Assembly (NCBI RefSeq): GCF_030063355.1
Contig: NZ_JASISZ010000029.1
Location: forward strand, 21,684-85,683
Source: Streptomyces sp. PH10-H1
GTDB taxonomy: Bacteria > Actinomycetota > Actinomycetes > Streptomycetales > Streptomycetaceae
Direction: 5' to 3'
Length of the DNA stretch: 64,000 bases
Shown: in pieces, positions 1 to 10,505 of the stretch
Numbering within the stretch: position 1 is the stretch's first letter
Layout of the letters: the number at the start of each line of letters is the position of its first letter
Program-made: the position numbers and the translations under genes
Notes under the pieces: model-generated
What the model was told of the DNA's origin: nothing
What the model saw: only the letters and a program-made list of their open reading frames with translations
Databases searched by the model: none

Positions 1-48
1 GGACCGTCCTACTCAGCACCAGCCCCTGAAGACCGAGGTCAGCCGCCC

Positions 49-663
49 ATGCCCTTCGCCCGTGCGACCGCGACGACTCTGATCACGGCGGCCCTGCTCC
101 TGGCCGCCGCCCCGTACGCCCTCGCGGACTCCGGTACGACGCTCTCCGTCGATCCCTCCTCCAGCCACCAGCGGGGGCGCGAGGCCACGTTCATCGTCGC
201 CGTGACGGAGTCGGACCTCGGACGGGGCAAGGGGACGCTCACGATCGGGTCCCGCGCCTTCGTCAAACCGGTCACCCTCACGAAGCAGCGGTTCCATGAG
301 GGAAAGACCGGCGGCGAGCTGTACGCGGAGACCCTGGCCATGGTGCTCTGCGACATCAACCCAGGCCCCTACACGGTGGAATTGAAGGACGGAGTGAGCG
401 ATCAGGCCCTGGCTGCGGTGACGCTGACGGTGGTGCCGGAGATGGACCCGGGAAACCAGCAGTTCTGCGGCGATCCCTCGGCCGGCTACGACTCGGTCGC
501 CGACAAGACGAGCGAGGCCGCGGCCGATGACAATGTGGGCCACGACGGAATCGGAGTCGGCACGATCGTCGCGGGCGGGGTGGGGATCGGTCTCGTGAGT
601 TCCCTCGCGACCGGATTCGCCGTCTCCCGCTGGCAGCGCAGGACTCGGCGCGAAGCGGAGTGA
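49..663 (+). CDS. Secreted, C-terminally membrane-anchored protein of unknown function
   Basis: 204 residues. I do not recognise the family. Residues 1 to about 26 form a Sec signal peptide (basic start, then an Ala/Leu-rich core ending in ALA before D). The middle, about 27-165, is polar and beta-prone like a small extracellular domain, with two cysteines (LCDINPG and QFCGDP) that could form a disulfide. About residues 172-193 are a Gly/Val/Leu-rich membrane segment followed by a basic tail (RWQRRTRREAE), so the protein is probably exported and held in the membrane with its short tail inside. A GAGG ribosome site lies about 10 bases before the ATG. It stands alone, and the next gene starts 158 bases downstream. 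Confidence 0.75.
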   Translation: MPFARATATTLITAALLLAAAPYALADSGTTLSVDPSSSHQRGREATFIVAVTESDLGRGKGTLTIGSRAFVKPVTLTKQRFHEGKTGGELYAETLAMVLCDINPGPYTVELKDGVSDQALAAVTLTVVPEMDPGNQQFCGDPSAGYDSVADKTSEAAADDNVGHDGIGVGTIVAGGVGIGLVSSLATGFAVSRWQRRTRREAE

Positions 664-820
664 CCTGCGGTCGTGCCGCTGACAGTGGCGCGGACGGCGG
701 CAGGCGTTCATGACAGCGGCGCTGGATGCTGCTTAGGATGGCCTTACGGCATCGCACGTCGGTCACCGTCCGGGTGAGGCGCGGAGGTGCCCGTGAGGTG
801 CCTTTTGGAGGCATTCCACT

Positions 821-1210
821 GTGTCAGTCGAGTTGAACCACACCATCGTCTTCGCCCGTGACAACCGGGCCTCCGCCGAATTCCTGGCGAACATCCTGGG
901 CTTGAAGGCCGGCCCGCAATGGGGTCCCTTCGTTCCCGTCGCCACCAGCAACGGCGTCACGCTGGACTTCGCGAGCGTCGGCCTGGAGAAGATCGCCTCG
1001 CAGCACTACGCCTTCCTGGTGTCCGAGGAAGAGTTCGACGCGAGTTTCGAGCGAATCCAGCAGGCCGGAATCACGTACTACGCCGATCCGGCCCTCAAGA
1101 AGCCGGGAGAGATCAACCACAACGACGGCGGTCGCGGCGTGTACTTCCTCGATCCGGACGGCCACGGCATGGAGCTCATCACGCGCCCGTACGGCAGCGG
1201 CGGCCAGTAG
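821..1210 (+). CDS. VOC-family (glyoxalase/bleomycin-resistance fold) protein
   Basis: 129 residues, the normal size for a single-module vicinal oxygen chelate protein. It opens with the typical first strand and metal-ligand position (ELNHTIVFA, with a His near residue 6). It ends with the family's final strand motif (GVYFLDPDGHGMELIT), where the Glu is a usual metal ligand. The family includes lyases, dioxygenases and antibiotic-binding proteins, so the substrate cannot be named. The GTG start follows a GGAGG-type site (ttttggaggc). It converges on the leftward glgC gene with a strong hairpin between them. Confidence 0.85.
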   Translation: MSVELNHTIVFARDNRASAEFLANILGLKAGPQWGPFVPVATSNGVTLDFASVGLEKIASQHYAFLVSEEEFDASFERIQQAGITYYADPALKKPGEINHNDGGRGVYFLDPDGHGMELITRPYGSGGQ

Positions 1211-1402
1211 CCCGGCACCGCCAACGGCCCGGCAGCGCAGGGTCGGCACTCGGCGGCCCCGCGATTCCTGACTGCCCGCCCAGCGGGACGGGAACTCCGC
1301 ACGCCGGCGGCGCATGTGACGCAGGTCACATCGTGCAGTGACGTTTGATGTCCTCGAGGCCGGGCAGCCGAGTGGTCAGAGGCCCCCCATACCTCGCAGT
1401 CC

Positions 1403-1439
1403 CGGCCCGGCCAGGTCACCCCCCCTCCTGGCCGGGCCG
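1403..1439. terminator. Bidirectional hairpin between the VOC gene and glgC
   Basis: Perfect 13-base inverted repeat (1403-1415 against 1427-1439) around an 11-base C-rich loop. It lies between the rightward VOC gene and the 3' end of leftward glgC. No U-tract follows, which is normal for this group. Confidence 0.7.
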
Positions 1440-1494
1440 ATCTGCGTTCCGCCGCGCCCCGGACAGGATCTGGAGCGCCCGCTGCCTGGGGTGT

Positions 1495-2712
1495 CTACGG
1501 CACCCGCTGTCCCTTGCCCAGCGCCACGACGCCCCCGGCGGAGACGGTGAAGTGCCGGGCGTCGTGCTCGCGGTTCACGCCGATGGTGGCTCCGGCGGGG
1601 ACCACGACGTTCTTGTCCAGGATCGCGCGCCGGACGACGGCGCCCCGGCCCACCCGCACCCCTTCGAGCAGGACGGACTCCTGGACGACCGCGCCCTGTT
1701 CCACGATCACGCCCGGGGCCAGCACCGACCCGGTGACCTGTCCGCTGATGATGCAGCCCGTGCTGACCATCGACTCGCCCGCGATCCCGCCGGCGACGAA
1801 CTTCGCCGGCGGCCGCTGGGCCTGATTGGTGAAGATGGGCCACTGACGGTTGTAGAGGTTGAAGACCGGCTGGATCGATATGAGGTCCATATGGGCTTCG
1901 TAATAGGCGTCGAGCGATCCCACATCGCGCCAGTAGCCGTGGTCGCGTTCGGTCTCACCGGGCACCTCGTTGTCGTCGAAGTCGTAGACCTGCGCCTGGC
2001 CGAGCGTGGTGAGCATGGGGAGGATGCTGCCTCCCATGTCGTGCACGGAGTCCTCGTCCTCGGCGTCCTGCTGGAGCGCGTCGACGAGGACCTTGGTGGA
2101 GAAGATGTAGTTGCCCATCGAGGCGAAGACCCGGTCCGGATCGTCCGCCAGCCCCGGCGGATCGGCGGGCTTCTCCAGGAAGCCGTCTATCTGCGTACTG
2201 CGGTGCGCCGTGGTGATCACGCCGAACGCGGACGCCTGCTCGCGGGGCACCCGTATGCCGGCGACCGTCACTCCCGCGCCGGCCTCGATGTGCCGGTCCA
2301 GCATCTGCCGCGGATCCATCCGGTAGACGTGATCGGCCCCGAAGACCACGATGTAGTCCGGCTGTTCGTCATGCACGAGGTTGAGCGACTGAAGGATGGC
2401 GTCGGCGCTGCCGAGATACCAGCGCGGACCGAGCCGCTGCTGCGCCGGTACGGGCGTGACGTAGTCGCCCAGCAGGCCGGTCATCCGCCAGGTGGTCGAC
2501 ACATGCCGGTCCAGGGAGTGCGATTTGTACTGTGTGAGCACGCAGATGCGGTGGATTCCGCCATTCACCAGGTTCGACAGGACGAAGTCCACCAGCCGGT
2601 AGACCCCGCCGAATGGCACCGCGGGCTTGGCCCGGTCCGCGGTCAGCGGCATCAGCCGCTTGCCTTCTCCCCCAGCGAGGACAATGCCCAGTACGTTCGG
2701 TCGCCCGCTCAC
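1495..2712 (-). CDS. glgC: Glucose-1-phosphate adenylyltransferase (ADP-glucose pyrophosphorylase)
   Basis: 405 residues, full length. It makes ADP-glucose from ATP and glucose-1-phosphate in the cytoplasm, the committed donor for glycogen or maltose-1-phosphate synthesis. The nucleotide-binding signature [11 protein letters not shown] with the downstream KPAVPFGG is at the N-terminus. The central catalytic domain includes YRMD and W-rich stretches ([16 protein letters not shown]). The C-terminal hundred residues show the repeated hydrophobic hexapeptides of the left-handed beta-helix. It starts 40 bases after the stop of the synthase gene, so the two are probably one leftward operon (glgA/M then glgC). 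Confidence 0.95.
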   Translation of the reverse strand: MSGRPNVLGIVLAGGEGKRLMPLTADRAKPAVPFGGVYRLVDFVLSNLVNGGIHRICVLTQYKSHSLDRHVSTTWRMTGLLGDYVTPVPAQQRLGPRWYLGSADAILQSLNLVHDEQPDYIVVFGADHVYRMDPRQMLDRHIEAGAGVTVAGIRVPREQASAFGVITTAHRSTQIDGFLEKPADPPGLADDPDRVFASMGNYIFSTKVLVDALQQDAEDEDSVHDMGGSILPMLTTLGQAQVYDFDDNEVPGETERDHGYWRDVGSLDAYYEAHMDLISIQPVFNLYNRQWPIFTNQAQRPPAKFVAGGIAGESMVSTGCIISGQVTGSVLAPGVIVEQGAVVQESVLLEGVRVGRGAVVRRAILDKNVVVPAGATIGVNREHDARHFTVSAGGVVALGKGQRVP

Positions 2713-2752
2713 CCTGACCCCCTTCGTCTCCGGCTGCCCGCGGGGCAGCCGG

Positions 2753-3922
2753 TCACCCCAGCACCGACTCGTAGACCGCTACGGTCCTGCGTGCCACCGC
2801 GTCCCAGCCGAATTCCCGTACGGCTCGCTCACGCCCCGCCTCCCCCATCGCCTGCGCCCTGGAACCATCGGTGACGACCTCGTTGACGGCGGCCGCCAGC
2901 GCGGCCTCGAAGCCGAGCGGATCGGCCTCCTCGTACGGCACCAGCAGACCCGTCCGGCCGTGCTCCACCACCTCCGGGATACCGCCGACGGCCGAGGCGA
3001 CCACGGCCGTACCGCAGGCCATGGCCTCCAGATTGACGATGCCCAGCGGTTCATAGACCGACGGGCAGACGAACACGGACGCGTGGGTGAGGAGTTGGAC
3101 GACCTCGGGGCGCGGCAGCATCTGCGGGATCCACACCACACCGCCGCGGCGCTCCCGCAGCTCGGCGACCAGAGTGCGGAACTCCTCATCCAGTTCCGGA
3201 GTGTCGGGGGATCCGGCGCACAGCACGACCTGCGTGCCGGGGGCGAAGTAGCGTGCCGCGCGCACCAGGTGCGGTACGCCCTTCTGCCGGGTGATGCGGC
3301 CCACGAACAGGGCGTACGGCCGGGCGGGGTCGATGCCATAGTGCTCCAGGACGCCGACCCGCGGATCGGGGCGGTAGAGCGTGGTGTCGATGCCGTTGTG
3401 CACCACGTGGACCCGGTCGGGATCCACTCGCGGGTAGCAGGCGAGAACATCGGCGCGCATGCCGTGGGACACCGCGATCACCGCGTCGGCCGCCTCGGCG
3501 GCGGTGCGCTCGGCCCAGCAGGAGACCGCGTAACCGCCGCCCAGTTGCTCTGCCTTCCACGGGCGCAGCGGCTCCAGGGAGTGGGCGGTCATCACATGCG
3601 GGATCCCGTGGAGCAGTTTGGCGAGATGGCCCGCCATATTGGCGTACCAGGTGTGCGAGTGAGCCAGTTCGATGTCCGTCACCGCCGCCGCGATGGCCAG
3701 GTCCACCGACAGCGTCCGCAGCGCGCTGTTGGCCGACTCCAGCCCGGCCGCCGCCTGGTGGCGGACCACGCCGGCCGCTGGGTCGTCGGATCCGGTGCCG
3801 CCCCAGCTGTGGACCGTGAGGTCGACGAGCCCGCGCAGTTCTCGGGCGAGGAACTCGGCGTGCACCCCGGCTCCGCCGTACACGTCCGGCGGGTATTCGC
3901 GCGCCAACAGCCCGACCTTCAC
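2753..3922 (-). CDS. glgA: GT4 glycogen synthase / alpha-maltose-1-phosphate synthase (GlgA or GlgM type)
   Basis: 389 residues from a GTG at 3922, chosen because GGAGAGG lies just upstream and the family's first strand ([19 protein letters not shown]) begins there. The open frame extends about 23 codons further upstream. This is a GT4 GT-B fold: the N-terminal half has [13 protein letters not shown]. The C-terminal half has the donor-binding [14 protein letters not shown] and the conserved [17 protein letters not shown], whose Glu residues hold the nucleotide sugar. It resembles the actinobacterial protein called GlgA that in mycobacteria acts mainly as GlgM, joining ADP-glucose and glucose-1-phosphate. 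Sequence alone does not separate the two activities. glgC follows on the same strand, and pgm diverges on the other. Confidence 0.9.
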   Translation of the reverse strand: MKVGLLAREYPPDVYGGAGVHAEFLARELRGLVDLTVHSWGGTGSDDPAAGVVRHQAAAGLESANSALRTLSVDLAIAAAVTDIELAHSHTWYANMAGHLAKLLHGIPHVMTAHSLEPLRPWKAEQLGGGYAVSCWAERTAAEAADAVIAVSHGMRADVLACYPRVDPDRVHVVHNGIDTTLYRPDPRVGVLEHYGIDPARPYALFVGRITRQKGVPHLVRAARYFAPGTQVVLCAGSPDTPELDEEFRTLVAELRERRGGVVWIPQMLPRPEVVQLLTHASVFVCPSVYEPLGIVNLEAMACGTAVVASAVGGIPEVVEHGRTGLLVPYEEADPLGFEAALAAAVNEVVTDGSRAQAMGEAGRERAVREFGWDAVARRTVAVYESVLG

Positions 3923-4242
3923 CGTGTCCCACCTCTCCGCTGACGACCCGGTGTCCCTGACACTGCCGTCCCGGCCTCCTCCGCTTCGCATCAGCGGGAG
4001 CCGGCCCGGGACGCGGCGATCGGTGCAGGACTCGTAGCCCTCTTCTGTACCGGATCGTCAGGCGCCAAACCACCGGCGGGCGGCTTGTCCCCCGGCACGG
4101 CAATGGTCCGGCGGTTCTCGGAGTGCGCCTACTCGCGTCGGGCACAGACACGGGAAACAATGCCGAACGACGCGGAACGCCACCGCACGACGGGCACGGG
4201 CCCACGGTGGCCGAGGCGGACTCGCACCCGGAGGAGACCCAT

Positions 4243-5898
<1,656 letters not shown>

Positions 5899-5962
5899 CC
5901 GGCACGCTCGCCCCGTCGCACCCGTCCGGAGTCATTCAGCGCAGGCGATCGACGACTGAGCC

Positions 5963-5980
5963 GCGGGGTCGTCACCCCGC
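5963..5980 (+). terminator. Short hairpin after pgm
   Basis: A 7-base perfect inverted repeat (GCGGGGT, loop CGTC, ACCCCGC) about 65 bases after the pgm stop and before the 3' end of the convergent gene. Modest in size, so only a candidate. Confidence 0.45.
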
Positions 5981-6054
5981 AGCCGCGCCCGGCCGTTCAC
6001 TCACTACTGCTCGCTACTGCTCACTCACTACGCGGCCGGCGTGGGCCCCGGGGC

Positions 6055-6849
6055 CTACTGGGCCGCGGGCTCGCCCTGCGGGGCGGCGGTCGCTACTGCG
6101 TTCGCGGCACCGGCCGTGACGGACTCGTAGTAGACCGAGCGTGCCTGCTTGGACCGCAGGGCCGCGGACTTACGGACCAGACCCTCGAGAGCGGTACGGA
6201 CGCTCATGACGGTGACCGCACGCTCCGGTGTCGAGATCGCCGTGGTGACCTCCGCCGCCGACGCCGGTGCACCCTGCTTGACCAGGAAGTCCTCGACGAC
6301 CTTCACCAGCTTGTCGGCCTTGGGCGCGGCCGCCTTGCCGTCGGCCGGCTTGGCGGTGGCTGCCTTCTCGGTGGTCGCCTTGGCGGGCTTCGTAGCCGTC
6401 TTGGCGGTGGTGGACTTGGCGGTGGCCGTCTTGGCGGTGGCCGTCTTGACCGCGTGACCGGCGTCGGCCGCGCTGCTCTTGTTGTCGTTCTTGCGGCCGC
6501 GGCCGACCGTACGGCCCTGGGAAGGAACGGCCTTGCGTGCGGCGCGGCGCCTGGCTCCGGGAACCTTCGGCGTCTTCGCGTGCGACACCACGTGGGCTTC
6601 GGGCTCACTCGACGCGGCCGTGTGCGCTTCGCCCTGCTCGGAAGCGGACTGCTGCTTCTTGGAGCTGACGGCGTCCTGCATGCTCAGCAGCATCTCCCGG
6701 TCCTGCACCAGGATCTCCAGCTCCTCCTGGAGTGCGGCGATCTGCGCGATGACCCGGTCGCGGTCACCCTCGTTCTGCCGCAGATCGGCGGCGACGCGGG
6801 CCTCGTACTCGCCCTGCAGACTCTGGCTCTTGGACATGACGTCCGACAT
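6055..6849 (-). CDS. Coiled-coil, Lys/Ala/Thr-rich linker and winged-helix-like C-terminus; possible nucleoid-associated protein
   Basis: 264 residues from the ATG at 6849, chosen because AAGGAAAGG lies 12 bases upstream; the open frame reaches 6948. Residues about 15-60 form a heptad-rich coiled coil (VIAQIAALQEELEILVQDREM). Residues about 90-120 hold a basic patch (GARRRAARKAV, GRTVGRGRK). Residues about 130-185 are a low-complexity Ala/Thr/Lys tract built of short TATAK/AKTAT repeats like the tails of histone H1 or HU-S. Residues about 190-245 (KLVKVVEDFLVKQGAPASA to SVYYE) look like a small winged-helix domain. DNA binding is inferred from this arrangement; I cannot assign a named family. 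It converges on pgm. Confidence 0.7.
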   Translation of the reverse strand: MSDVMSKSQSLQGEYEARVAADLRQNEGDRDRVIAQIAALQEELEILVQDREMLLSMQDAVSSKKQQSASEQGEAHTAASSEPEAHVVSHAKTPKVPGARRRAARKAVPSQGRTVGRGRKNDNKSSAADAGHAVKTATAKTATAKSTTAKTATKPAKATTEKAATAKPADGKAAAPKADKLVKVVEDFLVKQGAPASAAEVTTAISTPERAVTVMSVRTALEGLVRKSAALRSKQARSVYYESVTAGAANAVATAAPQGEPAAQ

Positions 6850-7174
6850 GGATACCACTCGCCTTTCCTTGCTCTCTTCGCGTCTTTGATGACCGTGATG
6901 GTAGCCATCAACGTATGGGGCGATATTCGAAACGGACGCGCACATCACATCTCGTGGTCCGGGCCGGACCGCGCTCCACCGACATCCGGATGACTACGAC
7001 CATCCCAGTCAACGTCCGCGAAAGCCAACTCGGTTCCCCGGATCTCGTCCGGGAGGTTACATCTTCCGGGCGCGAGGCGATAGAAGCACGGGTCCCCGTT
7101 GACCTGGAAGGGTGCACACTTATCGGCGAATTCCTTTCGCCTCGGGGGGAGTTCGACCGTCCGCCCGGCGGACG

Positions 7175-7313
7175 GCTGCTGGGTCGCGGTGTGCCCGGTG
7201 TTCGCGGCGCGGCGGAGAAAGTCGACGAGCAGTTCGAGTTCGGTCTCACCGTATTCAGCGCGGATCTCGTCCACCGCGGTCCGATACGAGCCCAGCCATG
7301 CCTGCCGCGCCGG
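7175..7313 (-). pseudogene. Possible remnant of a MarR-type regulator C-terminus
   Basis: In the 560-base gap between 6849 and 7412, one minus-strand frame reads YRTAVDEIRAEYGETELELL followed by VDFLRRAANTGHTA. This resembles the last two helices of MarR-family proteins. Neither side of it continues the family in any frame, and no start or ribosome site fits. It is either a gene scrap or chance. I see nothing else in this gap apart from the promoter regions of the flanking divergent genes. Confidence 0.3.
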
Positions 7314-7411
7314 ACGATCCGGCGGTGCCCGGTCCAGGCGGCCGACGTCGCGTACCGGCCTTCCCGGGCGGCGATCCGGCCCGGCGGGCGCCGACTCGTA
7401 GGGTGGCGCAC

Positions 7412-8143
7412 GTGAATAGACACATAGCGTTCGACCGGCTGCACAACTTCCGCGATCTGGGCGGCTACCACACCGACGACGGCCGCACGGTGCGGTGGGG
7501 CCGCCTCTACCGCTCCGACTCACTCGCGAAACTCCACGGCGACGACTGGGACCGTTTCCAGGAACTCGGGGCCCGCACGGTGATCGACCTGCGCTATCCG
7601 TGGGAGATAGCGGCGAAAGGCCGGGTCCCGCACAGCGACGCCTTCACCTACCACAACCTGAGCATCGAACACCGGCCCTACGACCAGGCGGACATCGATC
7701 CGGGCCTCGACGTGGCTCGCTTCCTCGCCGACCGGTACGCGGAGGTGGCGCACGACGGAGTGAAGGAACTCCGCCAGGCCCTGGAGGTCATCGCCGCCGA
7801 CGGCAACACCCCGGTGGTGTTCCACTGTGCCTCGGGCAAGGACCGCACCGGACTGCTGGCCGCACTCGTCCTCATCCTCCTGGGCGTGGCCGAGGACGAC
7901 ATCGTCGAGGACTTCGCACTCACGGAACTCGCCACGGACCGGCTGATCGCCGACTGGACCACCGCCAATCCGGACCGGACCCTGAACTGGCCCGGGTACG
8001 GCAGGGCGCCGGCCGACGTCATGCGCTTCTTCCTCGCGGACCTGGCCGCCGCCTACGGTTCCGTGCACAGCTACCTCACCGGCCGCATCGGCGTCGGCGA
8101 CGACCTGACCGACGCGTTGCGCGCGAGGCTGCTGACGCACTGA
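7412..8143 (+). CDS. Tyrosine-protein phosphatase, Y_phosphatase3 / dual-specificity type
   Basis: 243 residues from the GTG at 7412, where the family's N-terminus begins (NRHIAFDRLHNFRDLGGYH); the open frame extends 300 bases upstream without similarity. NFRDLGG is the standard opening of this family. The phosphatase P-loop is HCASGKDRTG, giving the Cys-X5-Arg signature with catalytic Cys and Arg. Asp residues for general acid lie before it. Related enzymes dephosphorylate phosphotyrosine or phosphoinositides; the substrate here is unknown. A strong hairpin follows the stop. Confidence 0.88.
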   Translation: MNRHIAFDRLHNFRDLGGYHTDDGRTVRWGRLYRSDSLAKLHGDDWDRFQELGARTVIDLRYPWEIAAKGRVPHSDAFTYHNLSIEHRPYDQADIDPGLDVARFLADRYAEVAHDGVKELRQALEVIAADGNTPVVFHCASGKDRTGLLAALVLILLGVAEDDIVEDFALTELATDRLIADWTTANPDRTLNWPGYGRAPADVMRFFLADLAAAYGSVHSYLTGRIGVGDDLTDALRARLLTH

Positions 8144-8175
8144 GGCGGCGGCACGACTCGTTCGGCCGTGACGGC

Positions 8176-8199
8176 GCGGCCCGCCCGCAGGCGGGCCGC
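8176..8199 (+). terminator. Hairpin terminator after the tyrosine phosphatase
   Basis: Perfect 10-base stem (GCGGCCCGCC against GGCGGGCCGC) with the 4-base loop CGCA, 32 bases after the stop codon. The rest of the gap to 8590 holds an AT-richer stretch around 8275-8345 that is probably the promoter of the following locus; no gene is seen there. Confidence 0.7.
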
Positions 8200-8589
8200 C
8201 CTGGCCGCGCCGGCGGGGTCCATCAGGTCAATCACCCGCCGTGCGCAGCGTGTCCGGTCGGAGACCGGGATTCCACCTTTACGGTTTGTACGTTCCTACA
8301 ACTCCCCAGTGCCCCCTCTGTTGTTAGTTACTCTTTAACCCGGACCGCAGGATCATGATTCACTGGTGATCACCGCCCAGTAACCCGTACAACACCTGCC
8401 ATTCGGACGCGAATGCTACGTGGTGAAGGCTGGAAGTACTCCACTTCTCCAGCCCGGCCCGCACCCCGGCCGATACCCACGGAATGTCTCAATGCCCCGG
8501 TCGGCACCCCCTTTCCGATGACATCAGTCTGTCTCGCGACGGCGTCGCCGCATCCCGGCCGGTCGAATGAACGGGAAGGACGACACATC

Positions 8590-9959
8590 ATGCAGAGCCC
8601 GATACCGGACGACTAGGAAGGATTCTGCCGGCGGTCGGGCGCCTTGCTGCGCAGCGCCATCAACGATCTCAAACGCAATACCGCAGCAGCCGCAGCAGAG
8701 TTGGGACTGACCGAGCCGGAACTCGAGGAATACTTCACGGGCCGGGCGGCCATTCCGGACACGATACGGCGTAGGTCGTCCGCGATCTGGCCGCTGAACG
8801 AACGCGATCTGCTGCCGGTCAGAAACGACTGCCCCGACGGCGTCACCGTGTTCGGCGCGGAGGAATCCCTCGCGTCCTCCCGGGTGTTCCAGCGGGGTGG
8901 CGCCGACTACTACGAATGCCGTGACACCGCGATGTCGCGACTGGCGTCCTTCCGTCCGGAGTGGATACGGATGCTCTCGGTCGTCGAGAACGACGGCCTC
9001 GACGATCCTGCGGTGCACTGGACAAGGGACATCTCCTCTATCAGTTCACCTACTTCGTCGGCCCGGTCAACTATTACTACCGCTGGGGTGACGAGTCCCA
9101 TGTGCTGCGGATGCGGACCGGCGATTCGATCCGGGGGCTGCCCTTCTCCCCGCACACGTTCACCGCGCGCAATGACCGGGAGCCGGCCTATATCCTCGCG
9201 CTGACCTACGGCGGCGAGCTCATGGGCGACGCCCAGCATGAACTCGCCGCGCTGGGACCCGATACGGCCCGGCGGTTCGCATGGGACGCGGATCCGCAGG
9301 CCACGCAGGCCAGGCTGCTGGCGGCCCACCTCGACGCGTCCCTGCTCCCGGTCCGGGAGCTGTCCCGGGGCAGCGCGGTCCACCCGGACCGGCTGGAAAC
9401 GTTCCTCGCAGGGACGGACGGCCCGACGGCGGCCGAGGTGGAGTCCCTGGCGACGGCCCTGCGGGTCTCACCCCGCGATCTACTGCCGGTCTCCCCGGAT
9501 TCGCCCGGCGGGATCAGTCTGTGCCGGGCGGCGGAAAGCGCGTCATGGCACTACCCGTCACAGGAGCGTGCCGATTACTCGGTACGGCAGTTGGCCGGAA
9601 ACCGACTGCACCCCTACACCCGCGCCGTGGAAATCCGGCCGCTGCGTGACCGGGATGCCACCGCCATCACGACCCATCAGCACCAATATCTCTACAACGT
9701 CGGCGATGCCACCGCGACCATGGCCTGGGAGAACGCCGGCCGTCAACACGATTTTCAGTTGCGGCCCGGGGATTCGGCCTATGTCAGGCCGTTCATTCCC
9801 ACGTCGTTCACCCTCGACGATCCCGCAGAGGCGTCCTCCGCGCGGCTGCTCGCCCTGCGTATCGCCGGCCGGGTGGGAACCGAGGCCCGCGTGGCTCTCG
9901 GCTCGATGCACCCGGGAAGTCTCGACCGGCTGCTCGGTGAGAACCAGCAATGGTACTGA
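8590..9959 (+). pseudogene. Disrupted HEPD/MpnS-type phosphonate dioxygenase (bicupin)
   Basis: The frame starts at ATG 8590, after GGAAGGA, but meets TAG at 8614-8616 in codon 9. It resumes in the same frame to 9021, where one base is missing: TGG-AC-AAG where the family has TGG-(A/G)AC-AAG. The last two thirds then continue in another frame to 9959. Conceptually repaired, it is about 455 residues with two similar halves. Each has a helix-turn-helix-like segment followed by a cupin, the layout of 2-hydroxyethylphosphonate dioxygenase and methylphosphonate synthase. The first half has KGHLLYQFTYF and LPFSPHTFTA; the His-x3-Gln spacing is like the iron ligands described for MpnS. In the second half the matching sites read HQHQYLYN and PFIPTSF, so the His is lost. 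Exact substrate unknown. Confidence 0.75.
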
Positions 9960-10027
9960 CCTCCCCAACGCACCCCACCACTCTCTTATCCAGCAACCAC
10001 ATGTCCAATTCATCGTTGCGGGGAACT

Positions 10028-10505
10028 ATGACGACACTCAGCAGGACAACGTCCACCGCGACATTCCGGCAGGTGATGAACGCGGGAGGACTCGTCCGCC
10101 TCGCGGGCGCGCAGCGCACTCGGGGCCGCACTCGTCGAAGAGGCCGGATTCGACGCGGTGTGAGCATCGAGTCTTGAGATATCGGCGGCGCGCCGCCTGC
10201 CCGACGCGAGTCTGCTCACGATGACCGACTATCTCGCCGCCGCCGCTCAGATTCAGGCGTCCTGCGGTATCCCGGTCGTGGCCGATGTGGACACCGGTTT
10301 CGGCGGCAATATGAATGTCGCCCATATGGTGCGGGAATACGAGCGGGCCGGCGTCACCGCCGTATGTATCGAGGACAAACACTTTCCGAAGATGAACAGT
10401 TTCGTCGACAAGGGCCAGGTGCTGCTCGACGCGGACGACTTCTACCGGAAGCTCCAGATCGCCAAGGCGGCGCAGGAGAGCCCCGAGTTCTACGTCATCG
10501 CCAGA
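10028..10505 (+). pseudogene. pepM: Broken 5' part of phosphoenolpyruvate phosphomutase
   Basis: PEP mutase makes phosphonopyruvate, the entry step of almost all phosphonate natural products. ATG 10028 follows GGGGA and begins a recognisable N-terminus (TFRQVMNAGGLVRLAGA). About two bases are missing near 10112-10115, which shifts the frame. In the correct frame a TGA stands at 10161-10163 where the family has Trp (FDAV-stop-ASSLEIS). The frame then continues cleanly through the metal-binding DVDTGFGG and the diagnostic EDK-x5-NS motif (EDKHFPKMNS) to the catalytic VIAR near 10505. There the family similarity stops abruptly and aminotransferase sequence begins. The C-terminal two thirds of the enzyme are absent. 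Confidence 0.85.

Noticed and set aside
1345..2874. 509-codon plus-strand frame
   Set aside because: Antisense to glgC, which has clear family motifs.
2627..3943. 438-codon plus-strand frame
   Set aside because: Antisense to glgA/M.
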